From Paenibacillus oryzisoli (GTDB lineage Bacteria > Bacillota > Bacilli > Paenibacillales > NBRC-103111): DNA of 64,000 bases. Shown here in pieces: positions 26,703 through 36,000 of the stretch. The stretch lies in NCBI RefSeq assembly GCF_001653565.1, contig NZ_LYPB01000080.1, positions 11,617 through 75,616 of the forward strand, given 5' to 3'. Every line of letters starts with the position of its first letter. The stretch's first letter is position 1. The notes under the pieces are model-generated. The model was not told the DNA's origin. It made no database searches and was given only the letters and a program-made list of their open reading frames with translations. Position numbers and translations under genes: made by a program.

Positions 26703-27491
26703 TTAAATGGTAGGCACTGTACCGCCATCAATCACATACTCGCTTCCTGTAATGGAAGCTGCACGATCCGAAACTAGAAATGCTGCAAGCTCCGCGACTT
26801 CCGAAGGTAAGCCAGGACGTCCAATGGGTATCCCTCCTAGGGAACTCATCAGTTCTTGCAGCGCAGCTTCGCGGCTTCCAGCAACAGCTGCAATGCGATC
26901 AATTAATCGATCTGCGGCTTCGGTCTGAATGAAGCCAGGTGCAATGGTGTTAATGCGGATCCCTTTGGGGGAGAACTCCTTAGATAAGCCTTTGCTGTAG
27001 GTCGTAAGGGCAGCTTTGGAAGCTGCATACGCTAATGTCGTTTCGTATAGTGGCATGGTTCTCTGAATGGAGCTAATGTGAATGATTGCGCCTTTACCTT
27101 GTTCGACCATGAGGGGGAGCAAGTTTCTGTCCAAACGAACGGAACCAAGCAAATTCAAGTTTAAGGTCTGCAACCAATCTTCCTCTGTTAATGCTAACGC
27201 TCCGCCAGGTGGGGTGGACGATCCTCCAACGGTATTGATAAGAAAATCAATACCGCCTAGTTTTTCTTTAACGGCCTTAACGATTAACGCTGTACCTTCA
27301 GGCTTCGCGACATCTCCTTGGACGAAATGGACATTCGGTATATGATAATCCGTGGGAATCGTGCGTGCAGTTGTTACTACTACGGCACCAGCTTCAACGA
27401 ACCTTTTCACAATTGCCAATCCCATTCCTTTGGTTCCACCTGTTACTAATGCACGTTTACCTGTAAATTCATTCTCATACCCATACTTCAT
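26703..27491 (-). CDS. SDR-family oxidoreductase
   Basis: A 262-residue classical short-chain dehydrogenase/reductase. It has the cofactor motif TGGTKGMG (residues 17-24), the NTVGG segment, the catalytic Ser in IHISSIQR and YAASK, and the C-terminal GSEYVIDGG. The acidic residue after the second strand is replaced by TART, which suggests NADP preference. Substrate unknown. GGAGG precedes the ATG. It is divergent from a LysR gene, which is the usual layout for a LysR-controlled enzyme. Confidence 0.9.
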   Translation of the reverse strand: MKYGYENEFTGKRALVTGGTKGMGLAIVKRFVEAGAVVVTTARTIPTDYHIPNVHFVQGDVAKPEGTALIVKAVKEKLGGIDFLINTVGGSSTPPGGALALTEEDWLQTLNLNLLGSVRLDRNLLPLMVEQGKGAIIHISSIQRTMPLYETTLAYAASKAALTTYSKGLSKEFSPKGIRINTIAPGFIQTEAADRLIDRIAAVAGSREAALQELMSSLGGIPIGRPGLPSEVAELAAFLVSDRAASITGSEYVIDGGTVPTI

Positions 27492-27591
27492 AACAAATCC
27501 TCCGATATCTCAAAAATATGACTTACATTCAATCACAAGTGTTAGCTTACGCTTAAATGATATATACGTCTAATTCATAATTGTAATAAAT

Positions 27592-27612
27592 ATCATTATT
27601 ATAATTTATGAT
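27592..27612. promoter_or_regulatory. LysR-type binding site
   Basis: ATCAT-N11-ATGAT, a perfect inverted repeat with the T-N11-A core expected for LysR proteins, lies in the AT-rich gap between the divergent SDR and LysR genes. Confidence 0.6.
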
Positions 27613-27702
27613 TAGAAGCAATCTGAATGATTCTTGATCCATCCATTATTAATAGTTATGATATAGGTATATAACATAGATGGAATGAATGAGGGTTAGC
27701 GT

Positions 27703-28587
27703 GTGGAACTTACGCAATTAGAGTATTTCTTAAAAGTTGCCCAGATGGAACATCTGACGAAAGCTGCCGAGGCTCTGTCTATTACGCAGCCTGCGCTGAG
27801 TCATGCAATTTCGAAGTTAGAAGTTGAGCTTGGCGTCGATTTATTTGAAAGGGTAGGCAGGAACCTCCGAATCAACCGATATGGTACCTTGTTCGCGAAG
27901 CGAGTCGAGAAGATTTTGCAAGAAGTGGAACGAGGTAAGAATGAAATCGAAGAATATACGAATCCGGATTCAGGAGTTATCCATCTTTCTTACTTAAATA
28001 TTTTGGGAGTGGATTTAATCCCTCGTTTGATACGTGAATATCAACTGGCTAATCCGAAAATAAATTTTGAACTAACACAAGGGGATAAAGGAGCTATTCT
28101 AGAGCAGGTTGAACAAGGGTATGCGGATATTATGATTACCTCTGAAAGACCTGTCAGTGAAACATTTGCGTGGTTGCCAATGCTGTCCCTTCCATTGTAC
28201 GTCGTAGTCTCCATTGATCACCCGTTTGCGGGTAAAGAGGTAATTTCTTTAGAAGAAATTGCAGGAGAGCCATTCGTTGGTTTGAAGCATAACTGCTCTT
28301 TGAGGGATTCGCTTCTAACCCGTGTACATCATATGAATTTCACGCTTGCTTCCACATACGATGCAGAAGATCTCCCTACAGTGGCAGGTTTCGTGGCAGC
28401 AGGACTTGGTGTCTCTGTGTTACCGTTAACAGCTGGACTTAAGCTAGAGGGATTGCAATGGATTCGTATTCAAGACGAAGGGTGGAAGTGGGAAGTCGGC
28501 GTGCATGTCAAGAAAGACCGGTTTCTGTCCCCTGCAACGCAGAAATTTATTAGCTTTATTGAGACAAAGTATATAAATGTAAGTTGA
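27703..28587 (+). CDS. LysR-family transcriptional regulator
   Basis: A 294-residue LysR regulator. The winged helix spans residues 1-60 (MELTQLEYFLKVAQMEHLTK, PALSHAISKLE), followed by a periplasmic-binding-like effector domain. It resembles the YybE/CidR/GltC-type group but the effector cannot be named. The start is a GTG; upstream GAGGG serves as the ribosome binding site. It probably controls the divergent SDR through the site at 27592-27612. Confidence 0.92.
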   Translation: MELTQLEYFLKVAQMEHLTKAAEALSITQPALSHAISKLEVELGVDLFERVGRNLRINRYGTLFAKRVEKILQEVERGKNEIEEYTNPDSGVIHLSYLNILGVDLIPRLIREYQLANPKINFELTQGDKGAILEQVEQGYADIMITSERPVSETFAWLPMLSLPLYVVVSIDHPFAGKEVISLEEIAGEPFVGLKHNCSLRDSLLTRVHHMNFTLASTYDAEDLPTVAGFVAAGLGVSVLPLTAGLKLEGLQWIRIQDEGWKWEVGVHVKKDRFLSPATQKFISFIETKYINVS

Positions 28588-28640
28588 ATGAGTTAAGTGT
28601 ATTAACCGCTACATGACATGCTAATCTAGGAGGAGTCATT

Positions 28641-29363
28641 ATGACAACAACCATTATAAACGCAGAAGTAGTCATGCAAGAACTTGAAGCTCTTGGTAAG
28701 GAACGAATGAAGAAAATATATATATCGAACGGTGCTCACGAGCCGGTATTCGGTGTAGCAACAGGTGCAATGAAACCGTTAGTCAAGCAAATTAAAATTA
28801 ACCAATCGTTAGCTGAAGAACTTTATGCAACAGGGAACTATGATGCTATGTACTTTGCTGGCATCATTGCAGACCCGATAGCAATGACAGCTTCGGATTA
28901 TGATCGTTGGATCGATGCCGCTTATTTCTATATGCTGTCTGACTTCGTCGTGGCTGTAACGTTATCGGAGTCCAATATTGCACAGCAAGTAGCTGATACT
29001 TGGATCGCAAGTGGTGAAGAGTTGAGAATGTCAGCGGGGTGGAGTTGCTATTGTTGGCTTCTTGGGAATCGAAAAGACGTTGAATTTGAGGAAAGCAAGA
29101 TTTCTACGATGCTCGATTTGGTATTAAATAAGATTCATGATGCACCTGAACGTGCGAAATATGCGATGAATAATTTTATCTACACAGTAGGACTATCTTA
29201 TAAGCCACTGCACGAGAAGGCGATTGATATCGCAAAAGCTGTAGGTCTAGTTGAAGTCAAACAGGAAAAGACGAAAAGTAAATTTCTGAACGCGGCGGAC
29301 AACATCCAAAAAGAAGTCGATAAAGGACGAATAGGATTCAAACGCAAGCATGTAAGGTGTTAA
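28641..29363 (+). CDS. DNA alkylation repair (AlkD-like HEAT repeat) protein
   Basis: A 240-residue all-helical protein of the DNA_alkylation_repair/AlkD superfamily. The opening LEALGKERMKKIYISNGAHE and LVKQIKINQSLAEELYATGNY match the YwqN/AlkC-D-like family often annotated as DNA alkylation repair protein. The conserved Asp and Trp/Arg residues of genuine AlkD catalysis were not all confirmed, so DNA glycosylase activity is uncertain. TAGGAGG marks the start. It is a single gene with a strong terminator. Confidence 0.8.
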   Translation: MTTTIINAEVVMQELEALGKERMKKIYISNGAHEPVFGVATGAMKPLVKQIKINQSLAEELYATGNYDAMYFAGIIADPIAMTASDYDRWIDAAYFYMLSDFVVAVTLSESNIAQQVADTWIASGEELRMSAGWSCYCWLLGNRKDVEFEESKISTMLDLVLNKIHDAPERAKYAMNNFIYTVGLSYKPLHEKAIDIAKAVGLVEVKQEKTKSKFLNAADNIQKEVDKGRIGFKRKHVRC

Positions 29364-29390
29364 TACTGGAACACAACTGTACAAGCGTAG

Positions 29391-29421
29391 AAATAAGTCC
29401 GTGTATCTCACGGGCTTATTT
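29391..29421 (+). terminator. intrinsic terminator
   Basis: AAATAAGtCCGTG / CACGGgCTTATTT with a five-base loop, right after the DNA alkylation repair gene; T-run is short. Confidence 0.8.
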
Positions 29422-29534
29422 GTTGTAGTGAACAGAATAGTCATACCATCGTCTAATATAAAGGGGATATGTACCCATCACAGCGGAGTAATTGTCATGA
29501 ACACAGACGAGCACGTAGGAGAGTGGCATTGATA

Positions 29535-30143
29535 ATGGAAGGGAACTATTGGAATCACAATACGGCTTTTCACAATGAGTTGATTGCAGATGCTAAGCTG
29601 CGCGGCGGACGCATACTTGATATTGGATGTGGTGACGGATTACTAGTACAACGCCTTGCGCCATTCGCGTCACAAGTCATGGGGATCGACCCTGATCAAA
29701 CAGCTCTTGAGCTTGCCCAAAGGCGACTTGCTGCGATTTCGAATGTGACACTTATGAATGACGATTTCCTTGCGTTGCCAGTCCCAATCCAAGAAGAACG
29801 ATATGCAACGATCGTTTGTGTGGCGACTTTACATCATATGGATTTGAGAAGTGCGCTTCTACGAATGAGCCAGTTTCTCTCTCCTGGGGGGCGACTTCTT
29901 ATCATAGGACTAGCAGAGGACAAGTCGATACTGGACTTGATAATATCTGGTGGATTGCTTCTCCCGATCCGTATCATGGATCGACTTCATGGTGGGATGG
30001 GGAACCCCAATGTTCGCATTGCAGCTCCCAAAGAAAGCATACGGGAAATTCGTCAGGTTACGAATGAAATTCTTCCAGGAGCAAAGGTTCGACGACGCTT
30101 CTATTATCGTTACCTTCTTTCATGGGACAATCCCTTAGTGTAG
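29535..30143 (+). CDS. class I SAM-dependent methyltransferase
   Basis: A 202-residue methyltransferase. Motif I RILDIGCGDGLL, motif II MGIDPD, and the post-motif LHHMDL are clear (methyltransferase_11/25-like). The small-molecule or tRNA substrate cannot be told. The frame opens at 29469, but ATG 29535, or TTG 29529 two codons earlier with better spacing to AGGAGAG, is the likely start; the N terminus GNYWNHNTAFHNEL is typical of the family. It is convergent with an epoxide hydrolase gene only 11 bases away. Confidence 0.87.
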   Translation: MEGNYWNHNTAFHNELIADAKLRGGRILDIGCGDGLLVQRLAPFASQVMGIDPDQTALELAQRRLAAISNVTLMNDDFLALPVPIQEERYATIVCVATLHHMDLRSALLRMSQFLSPGGRLLIIGLAEDKSILDLIISGGLLLPIRIMDRLHGGMGNPNVRIAAPKESIREIRQVTNEILPGAKVRRRFYYRYLLSWDNPLV

Positions 30144-30154
30144 TCATAACGCAT

Positions 30155-31378
30155 TTAACGCAGCGACTTGAATCCTGCGCGGAGTTCAGCAGTGAATAGT
30201 TCTGGTTGTTCCCAAGCTGCAAAGTGTCCACCCTTATCGAGCTTGTTGTAGTAGATCAAGTTAGGGTACGCCAGTTTACTCCAACTGAGTGGAGCTTGAT
30301 AGAGCTCATAAGGGAATACACTCACGGCTACGGGGATCGTGACGCCTTTGGCAGCAAAGAAGGAAAGCTTGTTTTCCCAATACAAACGTGCAGATGAAAT
30401 CGTAGTTTGGGTTAACCAGTACAGCGTAATGTTATCAAGGACATCATCTCGTGTAAGTCCTCCGGGATGTCCTTGAAAGGCCTGTGTAATCAGCTCCAAA
30501 CTACATGCATCATGATCCAGCATGAAAGCGGCCAAGCCAACAGGAGAGTCTACCAGGCCAGTCAGCGTTTGTGGGCGAGTGCCCATCATTTCAGCATAAC
30601 CGATGTGCTTATACACGAAACTCAATTGCATGCATGCACGCATTTCTTCGTCTGAGAGTCCTGAAGGAAGCGGGTTACCAGCTTGTATTGCCTTGTCAAT
30701 CGCAGGGGGAACAGCGCCAGGCATATTCATGTGTATGCCAATCAGCCCTGGTGGTGACTGCAATGCCAGCATATCGGTGACAATAGCTCCCCAGTCGCCG
30801 CCTTGTGCCACGTACCTCTTGTAGCCAAGTCGATTCATCAGAACGGACCAGGCCTGTGCGATTCGGACCGTGTCCCAACCAGTGGTCGTTGGCTTCTCGG
30901 AGAACCCGTAGCCTGGCATCGACGGGATGACTAAATGAAACGCATCTGATGCCTTTGCACCGTATGCGGTTGGATTCGTAAGCGGCTCAACAATCTTTAA
31001 CATCTCAATGATCGAACCAGGCCATCCATGTGTGATGATAAGTGGTAATGCATCTTCGTGCTTCGAACGAATATGCATGAAGTGGATGTCCAGACCGTCA
31101 ATGTGTGTAAAATAGTGTGGAAAGGCGTTAAGTTTCGCCTCGCACTTGCGCCAATCGTACCTAGTTGTCCAATAGTGTGCGAGTTTTTGAATCGTGGCCA
31201 GTTGTACGCCTTGTGAGGCATCAGCTACGGTTTCTTTATCTGGCCATTTTGCCGCGTTTACGCGACATCGCAATTGTGCAAGTTCGATTTCCGGATATTG
31301 TACACGAAACGGTCCTCGAATAGCGATGTTGTCCGCTGGTTGTTCCAAATGTCGTTGACTTGCATGATTTGGTGTCAT
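30155..31378 (-). CDS. epoxide hydrolase family protein
   Basis: A 407-residue alpha/beta hydrolase with an N-terminal EHN domain (FRVQYPEIELAQLRCRV...WPD), as in microsomal-type epoxide hydrolases. The oxyanion-hole motif HGWPGS, the nucleophile Asp in AQGGDWGA and the general-base His in GGHFAAWEQPE are visible. It opens epoxides through a covalent ester intermediate. There is no signal peptide. The ATG follows AGGGAG. It is a single gene, and a physiological substrate cannot be named. Confidence 0.92.
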   Translation of the reverse strand: MTPNHASQRHLEQPADNIAIRGPFRVQYPEIELAQLRCRVNAAKWPDKETVADASQGVQLATIQKLAHYWTTRYDWRKCEAKLNAFPHYFTHIDGLDIHFMHIRSKHEDALPLIITHGWPGSIIEMLKIVEPLTNPTAYGAKASDAFHLVIPSMPGYGFSEKPTTTGWDTVRIAQAWSVLMNRLGYKRYVAQGGDWGAIVTDMLALQSPPGLIGIHMNMPGAVPPAIDKAIQAGNPLPSGLSDEEMRACMQLSFVYKHIGYAEMMGTRPQTLTGLVDSPVGLAAFMLDHDACSLELITQAFQGHPGGLTRDDVLDNITLYWLTQTTISSARLYWENKLSFFAAKGVTIPVAVSVFPYELYQAPLSWSKLAYPNLIYYNKLDKGGHFAAWEQPELFTAELRAGFKSLR

Positions 31379-31595
31379 GTGATCTCCCTTTACAAAAGAA
31401 ATTGGATAGTGAAGGATTCATGTGAACTGTACTACACCATATTCATACTGATTTCTTATCGTGCCTAGGTTTAATGGAGGCGTCAGTGGTATTTCATCTA
31501 ATCTAAGCAGGAAAACACGCTGTGCCTATCGAACAAAATGGCTGACAGTAGAGTTGTTACACAAGTAGCATCTCTTCTCGGAAGGGGGCATTTCT

Positions 31596-32330
31596 ATGAA
31601 AATAAAGGTGATTGGCAGATGGGGCGCTTATCCAAAGCGAGGGGAGGCAACTGCAGGCTTTCTTCTCGAAGTAGGCACTCATAAAATCTTGCTCGACTGT
31701 GGCAGCGGTGTACTGTCCGTCTTACAAAATTACATCGAACTTCATGAATTGACGGCGGTATTTGTTTCGCATAATCACTTCGATCACATGGCGGACTTAG
31801 GTTCTCTTCAATATGCTTGTTTAATTGATATGGATTTGAAACAACGCGACATTCCATTACAGATGCTAGTTGCTAAGGAATCAAAAGCCGATTGGACAAT
31901 TCCTACTTTGAAAGGAACGATCGAGCAACTGATTAACCAAGATACAATTATATCGTTCGAAGATGGCTTAACTTTGACTTTTTTTCAAACTGACCATGAT
32001 GCATATTGCTTAGGCGTGAAGGTTTCCTATGGAGGAAAGAAGTTGGTGTATACGGCGGATACTCGGTACGATGAAACGCTCATTCCTCATTTGCAAGATG
32101 CAGATCTGCTTATGACAGAAGCTTCCTTCTATGCGAACTTCGATGCAGCTCGATATGGCCATATGAATTCATCAGAAGCTGGGCTGCTAGCATCGAAAGC
32201 AGGAGTAAAGAAACTACTCCTAACCCACTTGCCTCACTTTGGAGATATTCAGTTATTGAGGGAAGAAGCCTCACGAAATTTTAGCGGCGAAGTCGTTCTA
32301 GCTGAGTATGGCTTACAAATCGTCCTATAA
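31596..32330 (+). CDS. MBL-fold metallo-hydrolase (RNase Z-like, YhfI type)
   Basis: A 244-residue metallo-beta-lactamase-fold enzyme. The metal motif HNHFDHMADL, the downstream Asp in YTADTRYD and the later His residues (GHMNS, THLPH) complete the site. It resembles Bacillus YhfI more than the tRNA-processing RNase Z, because the flexible exosite arm is absent. The substrate is unknown. GGAAGGGGG precedes the ATG. A DinB-like gene follows 16 bases after the stop. Confidence 0.87.
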   Translation: MKIKVIGRWGAYPKRGEATAGFLLEVGTHKILLDCGSGVLSVLQNYIELHELTAVFVSHNHFDHMADLGSLQYACLIDMDLKQRDIPLQMLVAKESKADWTIPTLKGTIEQLINQDTIISFEDGLTLTFFQTDHDAYCLGVKVSYGGKKLVYTADTRYDETLIPHLQDADLLMTEASFYANFDAARYGHMNSSEAGLLASKAGVKKLLLTHLPHFGDIQLLREEASRNFSGEVVLAEYGLQIVL

Positions 32331-32346
32331 AACAAGGAGGAAACAC

Positions 32347-32874
32347 ATGTTGAATATGAATCATATTTATCTCATAACAGACGTTCCAGGTTATTCGCCA
32401 CAGATTAGTCGATTACTCTCGATGATGAATTATGTCAGGCATGTAACGCTAGAATCTGTCAAAAATTTAACCGTTCATGAATTAGATTTTCTGTTAGATG
32501 AGGAAAGTAATTCAATCGGCGCCTTGTTAATGCATTTCGCGGCAGTTGAATACGCGTATCAATTGGAAACTTTTGAAAAACGAGATTTGAATGAGGAAGA
32601 CATGGCAATTTGGGGGCCTGCTATTCATTTAGGTGCAGAAGGGCGGGAAAAGATAAGAGGAAATGATTTAACCTATTATCTAGATAAGTTAAATGACATT
32701 AGAAATCGTACATACGAATTATTCAAAACGGTGAATGATGATTGGTTATACCTCGAGGAAGAGTTCTGGTATAAGAAACAAGCGAATCATTATTTTATGT
32801 GGTTTCACGTGTTTGAAGATGAAATCAATCATAGAGGCCAAATTAATTTGATCAAGAAAAGAGTAAAGGCATAG
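32347..32874 (+). CDS. DinB-family (four-helix bundle) protein
   Basis: A 175-residue DinB/DUF664-like protein. Metal-ligand His residues are seen in LLMHFAAVE and WFHVFEDEINHRGQI. Members include bacillithiol-linked transferases; this one's reaction is unknown. AAGGAGG fixes the start at ATG 32347, although the frame is open from 32308. It is probably co-transcribed with the MBL hydrolase upstream; a terminator follows immediately. Confidence 0.85.
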   Translation: MLNMNHIYLITDVPGYSPQISRLLSMMNYVRHVTLESVKNLTVHELDFLLDEESNSIGALLMHFAAVEYAYQLETFEKRDLNEEDMAIWGPAIHLGAEGREKIRGNDLTYYLDKLNDIRNRTYELFKTVNDDWLYLEEEFWYKKQANHYFMWFHVFEDEINHRGQINLIKKRVKA

Positions 32875-32879
32875 GTATG

Positions 32880-32913
32880 GACCGTCAGGATATATCCCTG
32901 GCGGTTTTTCTTT
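32880..32913 (+). terminator. intrinsic terminator
   Basis: ACCGtCAGG / CCTGgCGGT hairpin followed by TTTTTCTTTT after the DinB-like gene. Confidence 0.85.
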
Positions 32914-32940
32914 TGTAAGCCTATGTTCTCAAGTATGCTT

Positions 32941-32989
32941 GTCAAAAAAGTGCTATTTGAAAGTCAAATCACTCCTCTATGAATAGAAG
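32941..32989. promoter_or_regulatory. shared 49-bp upstream element, copy 1
   Basis: This block, 105 bases before the giant lyase gene, aligns without gaps to 40665-40713 with 38 of 49 identical bases. Common parts are GTnAAAAAAGT, TTGAAnGTCAAA, CTCnTCTATGAAT and AAG. It holds a TTGAAA and TATGAA that could be promoter boxes (15-bp spacing, short) or a regulator site. Confidence 0.65.
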
Positions 32990-33094
32990 ATCAGATCCTT
33001 AATAATTAAAAGCAAAAGAGAGCCATGCTGGTTATGAGGTTAGTGAGTGAGTCATGTAATGTGTGCCCAATCGAAATGTGAAAGGTGTGAAAGA

Positions 33095-36000
33095 ATGAAA
33101 AAGTTGTTAAGTTTACTCCTGGTCTTTGTTTTACTGATTGGCTTTATCCCAGTTTTCTCAGGAACGGTGTCAGCAGCAGAAGCGGAGCTAACGAATGGAG
33201 GTTTTGAGGACGGATTGACAGGATGGACGCAAACGGTTGGAACTACAGGTGTTACGGTTAGTAGGGAACAGAAAGTCTCGGGCACTAGCAGCTTAAAAGT
33301 TGTAGATGCAAGCGCCGGTACAACCGTGGCCGTAGAAAGTACAAGGTTTGATGCCGTACCGGGGAATTTCTATACTGTGACGGGTCAGGTTTACCTGGTA
33401 TCTGGTACGACGACAGTTAATCTCCGATTCTATGATGGCGCCAATAATGTGATCGGAACGCCACAACTGGCTTATGTGTTTACTCCGATCGGCGCATGGA
33501 CGGGCATTAACATTGCGGGGGATGCCCCAGCTAATGCCATGAAATGGAGTATTTATTTGAGCACAGGAAATTCCAATACAGGAACAAGTTATTATGATGA
33601 TTTCCGTGTTTATGAAAGCGCTCCAGCGGTTCTGCCGTTTCACGATACGTTTGACAACGAGTCCATAGGATCCCAACCTCATGCATACACAGCATACGGT
33701 GCAGGCGAAGTGGCTGTATCGGATACACCTGGAGGAGGGAATCGTAGTTTAGCGCTTCATGACCAGCAAGCGTCAACTGCTGGTGTTGTGGCAACTCGCA
33801 CTATACAGCCAGTTACGAGCGGGAGTTATGAATTCGAGACGAGGTTTCGTTATGGGTCCGACTCTTCGGTGACGAACCAAGTGCTAGCTGCTAGCCTGAA
33901 AGTGATGGGTAAAACCGCTGCAGGTGTATTGCAACCTGCAGCCCAGATACGAATCGTAAAGGCTGGTCCAGCCAAAGTGGTAAGCGCCACAGCCTTTAAC
34001 GACATACCGAACGGTAATGGGCCCTTGGCTTCGGACAAATGGTATACCATCCGTTTTGCCATTGATCTGGATAACAAGACATTCGATACCTATATGACGA
34101 GTGATTTCATTCAGACAGGTACATATATTAAACCGCCGGCGATAAGGGTCGATGCGAATACGGCAGTTATTAAAGATCAGACATTTTCGACAAGCGGTCT
34201 TGTCAGCTTGAATAATATCACATTCGAGACAATAGAAAATACGGGAAATATCGATATTGATTATGTGAAAATGGTTCGCAAGTTCAGTGGATTTGTAAAA
34301 GACGCTGGAGGGACTGCTGTTTCAGGCGCAAATGTGACATTGTACAATGCCGGTGATACAGGTTTGCTCAACCCGATAGGCACTGCTAGTACGGGAGCGA
34401 ACGGGAAATACGTTTTTGCAAATTCCATTGCAAACGGGAGTTATATACTGCGGGCGACAAAACCAGGCTTTCTGGAAGTGACCAACCCCATTACGATTTC
34501 AGCATCCGGCCTAGGAAATACGGATCTAACTATGCTAGTAGATTCGGGATATGTGGTACTACCCGTAAATGGAAATGTAACCTTTGCCGGTTCCGGATCT
34601 CCTATTTCGGAAGTCGAGGTGAAATTGTATGCTGTAAGCGATACAAGCTTTCTTAATCCGATCGCCAGCAGCGTAACTAGCGTGAATGGCAGCTACACTT
34701 TGAACGCTATTACGAGTGGCAGTTATGTACTGCGAGCGGTAAAAACAGGACTTATCACGGTGACGAAGCCGCTTTCGGTTACAACCGCAGGCGTAGGAAA
34801 TGCAGATCTGACGATGTCTGAAGATCCTGAAGTTAAGTGGTATACCATCGGCGGGAAACTGTTTGAGGCCGGTTCCAAGTCACCGCTATCTGGGGCAGTT
34901 GTGAAATTATACGGCGATACAGATCTTGCTTTTGCCACATTGCTAGGCACGGGTACGACGTCATCTGATGGATCCTTTACCATCAACCCTCAGGTATTTA
35001 ACGGTCGCTATCGACTGAAAGCAGAGCTGACGGGTTACATATCAACAACGTCTCCAGTTGCTGTATGGCAATCTGACATGACGGACGAAGTCATTGCAAT
35101 GCCGGTGAAAGAAACGGTATCACTGGCATCCATGCCTAAACCTCCATTGAATGTTCATCCGAGATTGTACTTAAGAGAAGGGGATAAACAGGGCATCAAG
35201 GATAAAATGAAAGATCCACTTTTTCAAAAAGTATGGGATCAAGTGATCATTAAGAGCGAGGCAGGTTCCTATACAGCGAAGAGCAGCGGTACGTCCCAAG
35301 AACTTGAAACGTATGAGTTGCCGAGCGTGCAACAGGCTCGCTATGTACGAATCGTTGGAAGAGGCACCAGTCAGGGTGTTTGGAATTCTCTACTAGAAGC
35401 TAAGGTATATGGACAGAAGCAAGGGAGCGTATTCACAAACCTGCCGATTCAGAGTGTTCAGTGGAGTGCATCCAATGGCAGCGACTATGACGGAACGAAA
35501 TCGATCGATGGAAATATGTCAACCTACTGGACAGCAGAAGGTTCAGGCGTATGGGTATCGTATGACCTAGGTTCTCTACAAGACATTCATGCTGTTGCCT
35601 TGGCTTGGTTTAGAGGCAATATACGCAATGCGTACTTTGACATTGATGTATCGACAGATGGGGAGCAATGGACACGGGTCGATCTAGGAATGGGACCAGC
35701 TAATGTAGGTCAACTGCCGTCCGTTGGACCTAACTACAACAAGTCTATTCGTGAGGCAATCGAGGCTTCAGCTTTACGATATGTCGTACTAGGAGACGTG
35801 CAACAAGGGAATAAAGCCATCTCCATCATGAAGAACTTTCTGAACTCGATTATCTTCACAAGCCCTGAACAATATAATCAAATCGGAAGTACGATCAATG
35901 CAATTGCCATCGTATATGATTGGTGTTATGATCTGCTGTCCGAAGTGGATCGGAAGGCATTTAGAGATAAGATAAAGGCTATTGCAAATTATTCGGAAAT